This document shows positions 11,706 to 22,722 of a DNA stretch of 64,000 nucleotides, one piece after another. Position 1 is the stretch's first letter. Each line of letters begins with the position of its first letter. The DNA lies in contig NC_073746.1 in NCBI RefSeq assembly GCF_029784135.1, positions 71,838,042 to 71,902,041 on the forward strand, given 5' to 3'. A model generated the notes under the pieces. That model was not told where the DNA came from and searched no databases. It saw only the letters and a list, made by a program, of their open reading frames with translations. This DNA is from Toxorhynchites rutilus septentrionalis (taxonomy: Eukaryota; Arthropoda; Insecta; Diptera; Culicidae). The position numbers and the translations under genes are program-made.

Positions 11706-12462
11706 GGAGAGTGAGTTTTGCATTTTTAATACAATAAATATGTGTTTTCTTAAAAAAATATGAACCTTTGGTAGAGCATTTATTGAGAATTGTAGTTTTG
11801 CTAGCAATAGTGGCTGGAGTGGAGTGGATCATCCAATTATCCCGTGTAATTTTGCTTCCGGGCTTTGTTTGTATGTTCTCGGCATGTTTCAAAAATAAAT
11901 AGTAAAACAAACAACAAAATTAAGAACTGAGGGAGATTTGGTACACGGATCGAATCTCTCCATAAAAGAACTAAGTATCCTCACTTCGAATACATTTTTG
12001 TTTTATATTCTATCTGAATGAAATCGATGGGTCAACATTATTTCTACACATGAAAAAACAACACCTATGATGAGAACAATATCGAAATAAAATTTTTCAC
12101 GAGAATAGAAGAAACCAAACAACTTATTGGACAGTCTACTTCCAGATATTCGTAAACAATGTTATTTTTGTTTAAATTACTAATTAGAATGAAAAAAAAA
12201 ACGAAATCCGTTCATCCCAAATAAAAGCCTTTTATTTTTTTGAATTTCAGTTAGACCCTCTTGTTAGATCCAATTTTTGTATTGTTTTGAGTTAGAATAT
12301 GCCCTTTTGCGATTTGACATTTTAATTAGTTCTTTTTCGAGTTGTTTAGAACATCTGATGAGTAAGGAACAAAAATTTACAGATTTTGAATATTTAGGTT
12401 GATGAGACAGTACGTCTTTATTTTGGAATTTCTATGGAGAAGAATCCGAAGTAGACAGCATT
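11706..12462. other. AT-rich DNA without recognisable genes
   Basis: Homopolymer-rich sequence; the open frames have no family resemblance. Confidence 0.4.
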
Positions 12463-12950
12463 TTTTTTATCCCATCTGTTTATTTTATAAGGCTCATTCA
12501 GTAATTCAGCTGTAATAGAGCCGAATTTATTCGTGTACATTTTTTATCTTAAGATAATTTTTTTTGTATAACACACTGTAGCCATTTTTTTATGCGTAAC
12601 ATTTGTGAACATTTCTTTTATCTAAGAGTATTCCTATTCTATCGATACACATGTTGCCTTTTTCGGCGTAGGAATATTCCTGTTGTTCGAATGTTCACAG
12701 TTGGACTGTTCACACAAGACTGTTGATATAAGGCTTCCATTGTTGTGTTATTAATAGTACCAATTACTGATCCAACAGACCGTAATGTGAGCGGTAAAGG
12801 ACTGGGATTACCGCCACATGATGATTATTGCGTAGAGGTAAAAGCTAGAATAACACACGAAGATAGTCAGTTGAGGGCCCTGAGTTATGAGCTCATGATT
12901 GTTCGCTTAATAATGAACATGCAACCAATTAGGCTACGACAGAAAATTGA
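12463..12950 (-). mobile_element. tRNA-derived SINE (LINE-type tail), copy 1
   Basis: On the minus strand the head contains an A-box-like TAGCCTAATTGG and a B-box-like GAGCTCATAACTC. The 3' end has the GAGCC (12518-12522) / GGCTC (12491-12495) hairpin and an AT-rich tail ending in GGGATAAAA. A second copy lies at 52126-52607. The tail hairpin matches those of the four LINE copies in this window. It resembles the known mosquito arrangement of a SINE sharing its tail with an I-clade LINE (Gecko with MosquI); that assignment is from memory of the families. Confidence 0.7.
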
Positions 12951-13785
12951 CGAATCTACTTTAGATTTGCAGCCAGATGATGCAGCGAGTAAAATGATGA
13001 TGCTTTGTTTTTTTGGTTTGAAATTCGTAAAATGTTCAAGATTTATTCTTCAAATTTAGCGGTTTAAATATTTTTTTCTACGCGGAAAAGATTAAAAAAT
13101 CATCATTTTACATTGTTTCATTCATAAAACATAATGAATGGGTTGGTATAAGTGTTGTTATTTACATTTTTTGTACTAGGTATACAGTGGGTACATGTGT
13201 TGCGCTTCAAATACTGCAAATCCTTCTCGTATCGGTCAAACGGAATCCCCTACATAATCAATGATATCAACCAACTTAATATGATATCGATTGCATTGCT
13301 ATTATCCACAGCATGAGCTTCTGAAAAATGTCCAGAAGTTAGTACTCATAACATATATGCATTAGCAAACATAAAAATTTCGAAGGTTATCTATGACTTT
13401 GGTTCAATCACGTGTTGAAACCATTGTGAATATAAAAAAAATTAACTTTCATACCATTTACTGACAACATTTGATGGTTAAAACGAATATAAATAGAAGT
13501 TAATAGAAATAATCATCATCTCGCTTTCAAGCACGTAGAAGTACAAACATCATCACTTTGTGGTTCTGAGATCTAATGTAGGTGTCGCAGGAGCTAAAAC
13601 CGCTTTGAGTGAAACGGATACTTTCAATAAAATGGTCCAACTTTTTATAAGATCCAAATCAACTTCGATCCGATTCTCGTATCAAAAAGGTCTATCTAAA
13701 ATGTTAAGCATGATGAATTAGGCCCTTTTTCATGTGTTTTCATGTGTATTTTTTCTTAGTAGTTTTTGTATATTATATTAATGGC
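12951..13785. other. AT-rich DNA without recognisable genes
   Basis: No supported feature is seen. Open frames are short and compositionally biased. Confidence 0.4.
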
Positions 13786-13850
13786 TCTTTCAAAAAGGGT
13801 TAATGATGAGTCAGGCGCTGGACGCCCCAGCATGGAAACAACAGATGGAT
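13786..13850 (+). pseudogene. Possible mariner-family fragment
   Basis: The plus strand translates as RVNDESGAGRPSMETTDG, which resembles the RVNDxxGxGRPSxSxTD segment between DNA-binding and catalytic parts of several mariner-like transposases. The match is short and no flanking transposase sequence was recognised. Confidence 0.35.
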
Positions 13851-14385
13851 ATTAAATACAAAAATATTGAATATTGAAGCATATTAAGAAAATTGATAGG
13901 AAAATTGACGAAACACTATGTATGAATTTCATACTAACTCGTTTAGAAGTTTGCAGCATCATCTCAGATTGTAGTGGAACTTTGTGGGTGTAAATATATT
14001 AACCGTTTAAGCAACTTTGCATACTTGGAATCTCCAAAAAATATAGATTACTTTTTGAAAAGAGCCTAAGTTTTTATTCTTAATTTTTTACAAAAATTTT
14101 ACTAAAAAAACTATAAGACCCACAACAATTTGGTCATAAACTGAAATGTAGAAAATTGTTAAAATTATCTTTGAACATATCAAACAAATTTCATATAAAG
14201 TACACCGACAAAATTTTAAAGAAATCAAAATTATTTTTTCTCAAAATCATAGTCTTGTAAAATTCTAAAAAACTCACCCCACAAGTCATCCATGCATCGG
14301 AAGATGGGCAATTCTATAGGGAAAGAGTTTTGCTTTGTGAAACTATATGTAAACATTTTTGATCGAATTTAGATCCGAGCTTTAG
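13851..14385. other. AT-rich DNA
   Basis: Nothing recognisable was seen. Confidence 0.4.
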
Positions 14386-15112
14386 GCTTCTCCTTCTGCT
14401 TGGATGGCACTAACGTTCCCAGAGGAATTTTTGCCTTCTCAACGTAGGTGTTACGTGCGCAATTTTCATTAGTACACCCAAAATTATTTTCTAGCAAATG
14501 TTTTGTCATCCCAATTTATTACATTAAATGAGCCTAAAAAAACAGAAAATGCCATTACTCTCAAGTACTGGTATAGCATCTGTGAAATATATAAGAACAA
14601 TATGAGAGAGCGAAACAAGAGACACATTGCAAATGGTGCAGCACTAGTGGTTATGCCGATAGCGTGGTCGTGTAAAACAGCCTTGCATTCCAGTTGTCTT
14701 CGGTTTGATTCCGGTTGACATCGTTTGGACTTTTTTCTTTGGCCCAATCCCAAAAGAGATGAAAAAAGGAAAAAAGAGAGAAATTGCTGCTCCCATACCA
14801 GCAAACATTTTAAAGCTTTAGAAACAGATGATTTTATTTGCTCATTTCACCCTTCAGCATACGAAAAAGCAGTTTTTCTACCCAAAACGAAATATTTACT
14901 GTCTACGCTAGTTTAGGTGTAGTAATGAGTTGAGGTTTCTATGCCGAAAAACACGCCTTGAATGTATTCTGGAATGGCAACCTCTAGAACCACAGTGCAA
15001 AGTCAAAAGAAAGTTCCTTGACGAAAAATCTCCCGACCAGAACGGAAATCGATCTCGAACTCCTGGCATGATAATGTGTTATGCTAACCACTCGGCCACG
15101 GGTGCACTACAG
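14386..15112 (-). mobile_element. tRNA-derived SINE (GAA-tail family), interrupted copy
   Basis: The 3' part lies at 14386-14460 on the minus strand (AACGTTAGTGCCATCCAAGC then AGAAGGAG). The tRNA-like head lies at about 15000-15112 on the minus strand (CCGAGTGGTTAGCATAACAC, with B box near GAGTTCGAGATCGATT). In intact copies at 30787 and 39347 these are about 200 bp apart; here roughly 540 bp of other sequence separates them. The copy was therefore probably split by another insertion. Confidence 0.6.
14480..14815 (+). repeat. SINE-like repeat with tRNA-type promoter boxes, inside the split SINE
   Basis: Plus strand 14643-14715 has an A-box-like TAGCGTGGTCGTG and a B-box-like GGTTTGATTCC. Upstream sequence (GAGCGAAACAAGAGACACAT) recurs inverted at about 34050-34070, and a related block occurs at 31230-31330. 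The arrangement fits a different tRNA-related repeat that inserted into the SINE at 14386-15112. Ends are not resolved. Confidence 0.4.
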
Positions 15113-16071
15113 GCTAACCACTCCAATACAAGGATGTGGTGAAGGCTCAAAAACTTTTTTGTGGGCTTGGATATATGACAGATCGCATTATCTTGTTGAA
15201 AATCACCACTTCTTTGCTCCTACCAAACATGATGGCGATTCAAGCAAGATCCTTTATTTCGACCACTGGAAACAAAACTTTTGACTATACAGCAACACAA
15301 TGTCCTGGAAAAAAGGTAATGAAGATGGTCGAGATTCGAGCGACATAGCATGCGCTGCCATAACTATTTCGCAAATAGTGACGTCAGTCGTTGTGTTTAT
15401 CTTTGATTGCCCACCGCATCCATGTAAAAATGCTATTTTGAGGAAGTAATTCATCAATCAAAAACGTACATTTTTGTAGAGCTCCCGCTGAATATGAGGC
15501 TAATGTGATAGCGTGGAGTGAATATTTGTGAAATCACTTCGAAGAGGACGGATAAAAGTGATATTTCCATGTGCCATTTTCACTCCCCCACGTTCATAGA
15601 AACAAACGAAGTTTCATTATTTTACCGTTATGAAGTTGATGTTTCGAAGGCTCTCAGTGTCGATGTGTATGTTGTGAGATAATAATCGCCAATTAATCAA
15701 AATTTCACCGAAAATGTTATTGCTTTCGAGAACTAAGCATACGACTGCTCTCTGGACCTTTCTACCACATGAATAATCGAAATAAGTCACGATATAATTG
15801 TCATCTGTTGAAAAACAACCAGTTGAATGATTTCATAAGAATTTTGGCTCAAATTATCATGCAACCGTGAGTATTTTCAACATTGTTTTGTTTCTTCCAT
15901 ATACATTCCATATTGAATGCAAATTGTTACGACACGATATTTTGCTTGCCAATACAGATACACTTCGCCTACTGCTCTACCTCTATATGTACCTCATTGA
16001 CAGCAACACAATAGCGTCAGCAAGAAAAAAAATACTGATGAGAGATGATGTTTTTATACTTTGGGTGCTCA
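15113..16071. other. Intergenic DNA without recognisable genes
   Basis: Several open frames of 60-80 codons occur on both strands but share no family signature. Confidence 0.4.
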
Positions 16072-16073
16072 TA

Positions 16074-16409
16074 CACTGTTTGACCGTAGCCAAATATTTG
16101 ACCCTTTTGTGACAGATGAAATTTGATCAACGTGTACTGATCAAAAATATTCGACACAAAACACGACAAGCAAAAATTCAGTTATTGAATGCCTTAAGTA
16201 TTTGTTCGGTCTGTTTGTCAAACCTGACGGTGCATGGTTAGGTTACCTTAAATATTGCAGTCGATTTTTTTCCATATGTTTGACATGTTTGACATTGTTT
16301 TACACTGTTGATAATTGAAGAGTGGTAAACAAAACAGTATTTGTACAAATTTCAAACCAATCTTTATCTGTCAAAAAGTGTCAAATATTTGACCTTCGGA
16401 CTAACAGTG
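16074..16409. mobile_element. TA-flanked MITE, 336 bp
   Basis: TA occurs at 16072-16073 and 16410-16411. Terminal inverted repeats start CACTGTTTGACCGTAGCC at the left and CACTGTTAGTCCGAAGG at the right (complement). Both continue through CAAATATTTGAC and end near GACAGAT, about 44 bp. There is no coding capacity. The TA target and short length fit a non-autonomous Tc1/mariner-type element. Confidence 0.78.
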
Positions 16410-16411
16410 TA

Positions 16412-17455
16412 TGGTCCCCTTTATTTCCAGACAAAAATGAAAGAATTCTAATTATAAAACACATACGTGCACTTTGAGCGAAACAACAAATCACTAATAC
16501 AATCATGTTGGCAGTATTGGATTAAAATATGTAGAATTATGTAGAGTAGGTAAAATGTATATTGTGTTTATAATACTTTTCGGCAGTGTATTAGGCTATT
16601 CATTATGATTACATTAACGCAATATGTATATTTGGATTGGTAAATAAAATATGATGTCGTCATTATTTGCATTCAATAAAAAGTGTATATGGAAGAAACA
16701 AAACAATGTTAAAAAATTCACGGTTTTATGATTTTATGAGCCAAATTGCTCAGGAAATCTTGTAACTGATTGTTTTTAATAGATGACCAATTTATTGTGA
16801 CTTTCTTCCATCATTTTAGGAGCAAAAATGTCCAGAGAATAGTCGTATTCTTAGTCCTCGCGAATAGTAGCAATTTTCAATGAAATGTTGCTTAATTGTA
16901 AACTATTTTTCTCATATCACATAGGGAAAGTGGGGGCATAGTGGTTACCCTAAGGAATATGCCCATTTCCAGCGTCCACATACCGCTTCAATTCCCGTTT
17001 TTCTTAGAATATTATAGTTCAACTCATTGTTGTTCAAGATAGCGTACGGCTTTTACTAAAAAAATTCAAAATAGTATATTTTTCATCATTAGAAAAAAAA
17101 GGTGAAAAGTCGATCTTTTTTTTTTGCATGGGGGTAAAGTGGTCACTCGCACATATCAAGCTAAATGGGATAGATTTATGCGTTTTTTTTCGTCCAAATT
17201 TGTTCAAATCATATTCGATATAGTAGGTACATGTATGAAATATGCTTGGTCTATTCACCTAGAGTATAAATTTAAATTTTCTGATGCATACAAAAACGTT
17301 GTAAGAAACACATAACGTTCCGCAAATGGAGGCTTGGTTTAGTTGGAGTGGCATATTTTTCCAGCGGTAAAAAAAATGACAGACGAAAATATCAGTTTTA
17401 TTCATCTTTTCCGACATCATTTCACAAATACCCACCCATACATAAATTGAAAAAA
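16412..17455. other. AT-rich DNA
   Basis: No recognisable gene. T-rich tracts at 17085-17130. Confidence 0.4.
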
Positions 17456-17458
17456 AGG

Positions 17459-17960
17459 GTACAAGATGGTAAAACTATTGTTGACGAACTTTGTGGAACA
17501 TCGAACTTCTATGAATTTTCCAAACTTCGAATTTTTGTATGTTAACAATCATTTTTATGAATGCTGATGTGATTTAAAATAAAAAAAGATCTTCAATCTC
17601 CTTCTAAATGCAGCCATTCTCGAGATATTTGAAAAAAGATTTCTAATTTATTGTCTTATTAAATTTGTTTTTCAAATTTATATATGTATTTTTTAATTTT
17701 TTTTCAATTCTTTCATATAAAATAGAAGTCATGTAGAAAATCTAAAAAATTAGTCCAAGATGGTAAAATTATTTTAACGAACTTTGTGGAACATCGAATT
17801 TTTATGAATTTTCGAAACTTCGAATTAATAATAATAATTTAAAGTAACAATAATCACATCAAATTATGAATTCTGATGTGATTCAAAACAAAAAAAGCTC
17901 TTCATCAATCTTCTTCTACATGCAGCAATTCTTGAGATATTTAAATTTTTTTTAATGATT
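17459..17960. repeat. Two-copy direct repeat, period about 295 bp
   Basis: CAAGATGGTAAAA..., AACTTTGTGGAACATCGAA, CTGATGTGATT..AAA and CTTCT..ATGCAGC recur in the same order at 17462-17650 and 17757-17945. The copies are diverged by substitutions and small indels, so this is an old local duplication. Function unknown. Confidence 0.65.
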
Positions 17961-18013
17961 TATTGACTTTTTTCTAGTAAATATACTTTTTTAATATGTT
18001 TGTCGTGTTATAC

Positions 18014-19277
18014 CGCCATGTTCATGAAATTTTATGCATTTGCTTTTAATTTTCAACAATTTTTCCAAATACAGTCAAAGCTCTCTATAACGACAATCTT
18101 TACAGCGACAAATCTCTCTATAACGACATGTCCGAAGGTCATTCAAACATAACAACACAAACACAAACATAACATTCTCTATTGCGACAATTTTCAATTT
18201 CACTCCACTCATAGTGTATCATCCTACGAACGCTACGAAAGCCTACGAACGTAAATAGTCTATGTTGTGTATTCTAAGCTTTAATCAACTGTGAACATGA
18301 ACTGTGAACAATGAACAAAAGACAGGGAAAGCTTATTGAAACAAATTAATCGAAGAATTACTGTACAAGAATCCCGTCCTAGAGCAAAAGAACAAAATTG
18401 CATTAAATATGCAATAAATTTAAAAATGAATGTATTGTTTGCGCAATTAATGCTTTCGATATCAAATTCAGGCAATAACTTAAAGTATCCTTTGTTTCAA
18501 TTCGAAAACAATCACTGCCAAAAATGAGTTGAAATACCCAAAAAATCCTCAACGCTAAAGGGTACTAAAAATACAACATTGTTCAGTGAATTCAATGTGT
18601 CGCACAATGCGAATTCATTCATCATCAAAAATATGGACTAAAGTCGTGAAAAGGGTAAGAATATTGGCTTCAATGATGTTCAATTGGCGTATTTTGTCTG
18701 GCAATGAGATAAATAAAATCAATCATTTATCAAATCAGGGCCTGACGGAGCATTCAACAATGAAACTATAAGCCCACCCTCTCAAAACCAGCAAGCAGAT
18801 GCTTTCCAGATTATCTATGCTAGTTTATTCACAAAAAAAAATCAATTGAAAATTTACTATTTTTTCTATCTAGAGAAAAATTTGTATCGGACGAATGAGC
18901 TGAATTTAATATTCATTGTTCAATGTTTTTTTGTTTCGAGATGGTTAGACATCAATTGCTTTTGTTTCTAGTATAATTTGATTGTTTTGCGTGAACTTGG
19001 GTGTTTTTCTCTCTATAGCGACATCTAAGCTCTCTATAACGACAATTCTCTATAACGACAGTCCCTTGCGATGCAGCTATAGAGAGCTTTGGCTGTACAT
19101 CATTATGGTAAAAATATATGTTTAGGAGTTACGTGGAAAAACATTTGAAGACATGTGGGTTTTAACAAAATGTATTTCAACGTAACTCCTAAACGTATAT
19201 TTTTACCATAATGATGTATTTGGAAAAGTTGGTCAAACTTATAAGCAAATTTATAAAATTTCATGAATATGACGGCT
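18014..19277. mobile_element. Foldback (long inverted repeat) element, split by a pogo-like insertion
   Basis: The right arm, 19181-19277, is the inverse of the left arm, which is now split into 18014-18071 and 19096-19134. Shared landmarks are TTCATGAAATTTTAT, TTTTCCAAATA, CATCATTATGGTAAAAATAT and TTTAGGAGTTACGT. Removing 18072-19095 plus one TA restores a continuous arm of about 100 bp, which shows the insertion order. Confidence 0.7.
18072..19095. mobile_element. Pogo-like non-autonomous element, 1.02 kb
   Basis: TA target copies lie at 18070-18071 and 19096-19097. Ends are CAGTCAAAGCTCTCTATA at the left and CAGCCAAAGCTCTCTATA at the right (complement). Several subterminal TCTCTATAACGACA repeats flank each end. 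This terminus style is typical of pogo/Tigger elements. The interior contains only decayed sequence, including a short Lys-rich frame near 18310, with no intact DDE transposase. Confidence 0.72.
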
Positions 19278-21278
19278 ACATATTTCCTTAATAGTTTTGA
19301 ACACTAAATAAACACACTGAAGAAATCTTTTGTACAAAGTTCAATAATATTTTTTTATAATTATTGATAAAATATTCAGCATAGGAATCTGTGCCTGCAC
19401 TCAATAAATAAATAAGTGCCTTCACATAATATAAACCAAGGGAAAAAGAACAATCTCCCAACACTTCACGGTAACATTATTTTCGTTACCAAACGGCACC
19501 GAGCGAACGAAGAGACGATTTCTCAATTAGCTCGCTCCAAGCGTGATGTTGCGATTAGCGATAATCCAATTCCATGTTTTCATTTTCTGAGATTAGCCTT
19601 TTACTAATGAATGCGACATAAGGTGCGGGTCAAAACAGGGACTGCAGTGGTACAGTAGGGATGGTTCCGCATGTGTTACGCATATTTTTTTCTCTTGCTA
19701 ACTGAGTTGAAAATTAATTTGAATGATAATGGATACCATAAGTTATTTTTCGTTTTGTTTTCGATGAACAAAATTTGCCTAAGGATATGTGCGAATGTTG
19801 TTCTAAAGAAAACTGCACCAGCAAAACTGTTGTGGCCTTGACTGTCGTAAAACTGTGCCCATTGAGAAAGACAAAAGTTCACTGGTAATTTGGTTTCCAT
19901 CTCATATTTGCAGAATTTATCAGAAATGCACAAATGTCCCACTTGACCGGTGTCTACCCGATTCCGGTTCGAAGATTCCGTCAAATGTTAATAGAAATCC
20001 ACATTTTATGAGTCTTTTACGGTCTCGCTAACACTCGCCAATCGACTTTACGTCCGCAAATGTGCACAATTCCACACAATCGCCCCATAACGCGTTTTTT
20101 TTTCGTGGGCCACATTGCTCGTTGAACCTTCTACCTGCGGGTGTGGCAAGCTTAACCGCGGATCAGCAATCCAATCTGGCATTCCCAGAAGCGAGTTTCT
20201 TTTATATAATGAAGAGTGTTGAAATCGTATGAATACTATATTTTAGAGGCTTAATTTTTTTTCCTGGTACCAAAGCATGTGGCAGACAAGTTTCGCAACA
20301 TACACACACACACACATACACACAAACACACACACTAAAGCATGAAAATTTAATTTTCGATTTCATTATGCCGCATTAGCATACAAAATGATTTTTCTCA
20401 TTATGTCTCGCAGCATTAGCTCCGGGGTGTAGTCAGCCTCCGAAACCGCACTGTCGGTCACACCACAAACAAAACACAAAAAATAATAAAATAAAACACG
20501 ATAATTCTAGCACGAACAACTATAAACAATCCCGCATCCTATCCGCGAAGATGTTATTTTTATAGGCAACAATATTATCACCGTCCGTCTGTCCGGCGGA
20601 GGAATCTGCTTTGCTACTTCTCTCGCGCCAACGCCGGACGGCACGCTAGCGAGCGAGACCCATTATCAGACCCATCGAAACCTGAACGTGATTCAGCCGA
20701 GGAAATTGTTTCTCATCCATCTCGGCTGGGCTCATGGTGCTTTCTGGTGCTTTCTTCCGTCGTGCGGCGAATGGCACTGCAAATCAGTCAGCATCCGCGG
20801 GTGGCTGTCGTTCCGAAAGAAGAACGATCATTTCCATATGTGTGTTTCCATGAGTCAGTTTTCTGTGCATAAAATTTGTATAATGCTTGATTTACTTCTA
20901 ATTTTTATGGCATGATGGGATGGTTCTCCTGATGGGGGCAGTCATTTCGTTTGCTGGTATGTTGGATGTGGGCCAGCGGGCTTGGTGGCTCTGCTTAGGG
21001 TATGTACTTTTACAGAGAATTGTAGTTTATATGCAGTTTCGAGTGAATAGCTATGATGCTTGTGAGTTATTCGTTGCTTTTTATACTTGGTCGAACCGAT
21101 TTAAACATGCAACGATATGTGTCGAAATACAATGCTGAGTGTGTCGGCAATACATACATTTCGATCAAAAATGATAATTAAAAACCATCCGAATATGTGC
21201 TATCTGGTTCAAGAAGGTGTATTTGATTCCTTGCGTTTACCTACTATATTCACATTTTGGCTAGTTTCTTTCATTTTG
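19278..21278. other. Non-repetitive DNA upstream of the LTR element
   Basis: A CA microsatellite lies at about 20301-20334. GC content rises at 20560-21000 with no recognisable protein family on either strand. The interval ends with a tandem CATTTTGGCTAG motif (21252 and 21272) that abuts the 5' LTR. Confidence 0.4.
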
Positions 21279-21280
21279 GC

Positions 21281-21860
21281 TAGCGGGATAACCTATTACC
21301 ATTATCCTTTCCCACTTGTCATAAAATCCCAACGATCCTATTCCCACAAATTCATTCCCACGCCATAAATTATCGTCATACATGTTTGTAGGCCAAATGC
21401 ATTTTTATGTCACAAGCTCACAGCTGCATACGATAATATTAAATAACAACCACTCACCCTTGCAGCGTAACATTATGCAGAACTAACCCACTTCAACCAA
21501 GTGTGAAATGACAACACACAGAAACAACCACTACCCTTTTGTTCTCCGTATTGACCCGTTCGAACCAATCGAACGCGCTCACATATTTCCTTGCTGGCTC
21601 CTCCTCCTCTAGAATAGAAGCTACCTTGTGTAGAGTTTTAGTTTAAGCATTATAAAAAGTACATGTCGAATGCAAGCAAGGGGTCTTTTTACATTTCCAA
21701 CCAATCAAGTTAACAAGTGTCGAATGCACGCGAGGACGGAACTAAGAATATAGTGATATTTATATTAGTGGAATGTGCCTGAGTTCTTTCATTCCGAAAA
21801 TATATCACAAGTGCCCCAAAGTGATAGAAATTGTATACTACATCGGGTTGAACCTCCACA
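21281..21860 (+). repeat. 5' LTR
   Basis: Matches 27915-28494 over 580 positions with one substitution noticed. It ends CCTCCACA. The terminal TG seen in the 3' LTR is GC here. A TATAAAAAG box lies at 21651-21659. The sequence TGTCGAATGCA..GC.AGG occurs twice downstream of it (about 21664 and 21718), possibly part of the core promoter or leader. Confidence 0.93.
21651..21659 (+). promoter_or_regulatory. LTR TATA box
   Basis: TATAAAAAG lies inside the LTR, about 200 bp before its end, and is repeated in the 3' LTR. It fits the U3 promoter driving genomic RNA. Confidence 0.55.
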
Positions 21861-21873
21861 TGGCGACCGAGAC
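21861..21873 (+). other. tRNA primer-binding site
   Basis: TGGCGACCGAGAC starts immediately after the LTR. Its first nine bases complement the CGGTCGCCA 3' end expected of an arginine (TCG-type) tRNA, with a mismatch at the tenth base. tRNA identity is inferred. Confidence 0.75.
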
Positions 21874-21948
21874 TTTAGCCTGAATCTTCGGCTATGAGTG
21901 AAACCAAACAATTTTTTTTTGTTTTGACGAAACAGTGAACGTTCAAAA

Positions 21949-22143
21949 ATGGGCTTTTTCTCGGCAGACGAGATAGTGTCGAGCGCCCCAGTGTCGAGTT
22001 CACCGCAAACGATTGCTTTATGCATCCTTGCTGGTGCTGCGTTAGGTTACGGTGTTGTGCGGTTAATGCACACGTTTTATAAGAATCACTCGGAGAGAGT
22101 AGCCTCCCGAGCAGTGAGAGCGGCACAGCTCAACCAGGTATAA
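21949..22143 (+). CDS. Small single-pass membrane protein ORF ahead of gag (sORF1)
   Basis: This 64-codon ORF has a favourable start context (AAAAATGG). Residues 1-21 are Ser/Pro-rich and mildly acidic. Residues 22-37 (IALCILAGAALGYGVV) form a Gly/Ala-rich hydrophobic helix, extendable to about residue 43. The C-terminal third is basic (R38, K45, R50, R54, R57). The positive-inside rule predicts N-out/C-in without a cleaved signal. A Gly follows the initiator Met, but Phe at position 3 argues against N-myristoylation. A 14-codon upstream ORF begins at 21894. The stop overlaps CAG/GTATAA, a donor-like site. The function is not known to me; a membrane or transfer role is speculative. Confidence 0.6.
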   Translation: MGFFSADEIVSSAPVSSSPQTIALCILAGAALGYGVVRLMHTFYKNHSERVASRAVRAAQLNQV

Positions 22144-22317
22144 AGGGCAGAAGTGAACTATTTTTTTTTTCTTCAAAATTTGAACAAAGTGAACTAATCA
22201 ACGAAGACGTGCCAACTAGACCAAAGTGAACTAATAAACGGAACTGTGCTAACCACCCATGTGAACGAACCAATAGAAACTCATTACACGAACTAGTGAC
22301 CATTGGAAAAACTAAAC

Positions 22318-22551
22318 ATGTGGAACGAGAACATCAAGGACATCTTGGCCCAGGCGGAGGCCCAAGCGGAACACATCGCATTGGTGGAAAAAATCGGATG
22401 GCGGCAATATAGGAAGCAACACCCGAAGCAGCCGAAAAGAGGTTCCAATATCAAAATTGAAGACATCCATGGAGCAACCATCTATGTGACACCTTTCACA
22501 AAGCTCAGCCTTACTGATACTGTAGTAGGATACCGCCGACAGAGATGGTAA
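22318..22551 (+). CDS. Small basic protein ORF ahead of gag (sORF2)
   Basis: From the first ATG at 22318 the ORF has 77 codons; an open TTG-initiated extension reaches 22303. The N-terminal half is predicted helical (AQAEAQAEHIALVEKIGW). A basic patch (RQYRKQHPKQPKRGSN) and a beta-prone C-terminal part follow. No known domain is recognised. The stop codon lies within GATG/GTAAGT (22547/22548), a near-perfect splice donor. A plausible acceptor, CTTGTTGTAG, ends at about 22675, before gag. The ORF therefore may be carried on a spliced RNA or be partly a leader feature. Confidence 0.45.
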   Translation: MWNENIKDILAQAEAQAEHIALVEKIGWRQYRKQHPKQPKRGSNIKIEDIHGATIYVTPFTKLSLTDTVVGYRRQRW

Positions 22552-22722
22552 GTCAATTATAAGATGTAAAATATGAAAAAAAAAAAATTTTTGAAGTAAA
22601 AATTGTTAATGAAAAAAAAAAAACACAAAATGTTCATGTAAAATATGTGCTAAGCTGTAAGACTACTTGTTGTAGACATCAACAAAAACAGAAATAAAAA
22701 AAAAAATTTCGCCTTTAATTTA

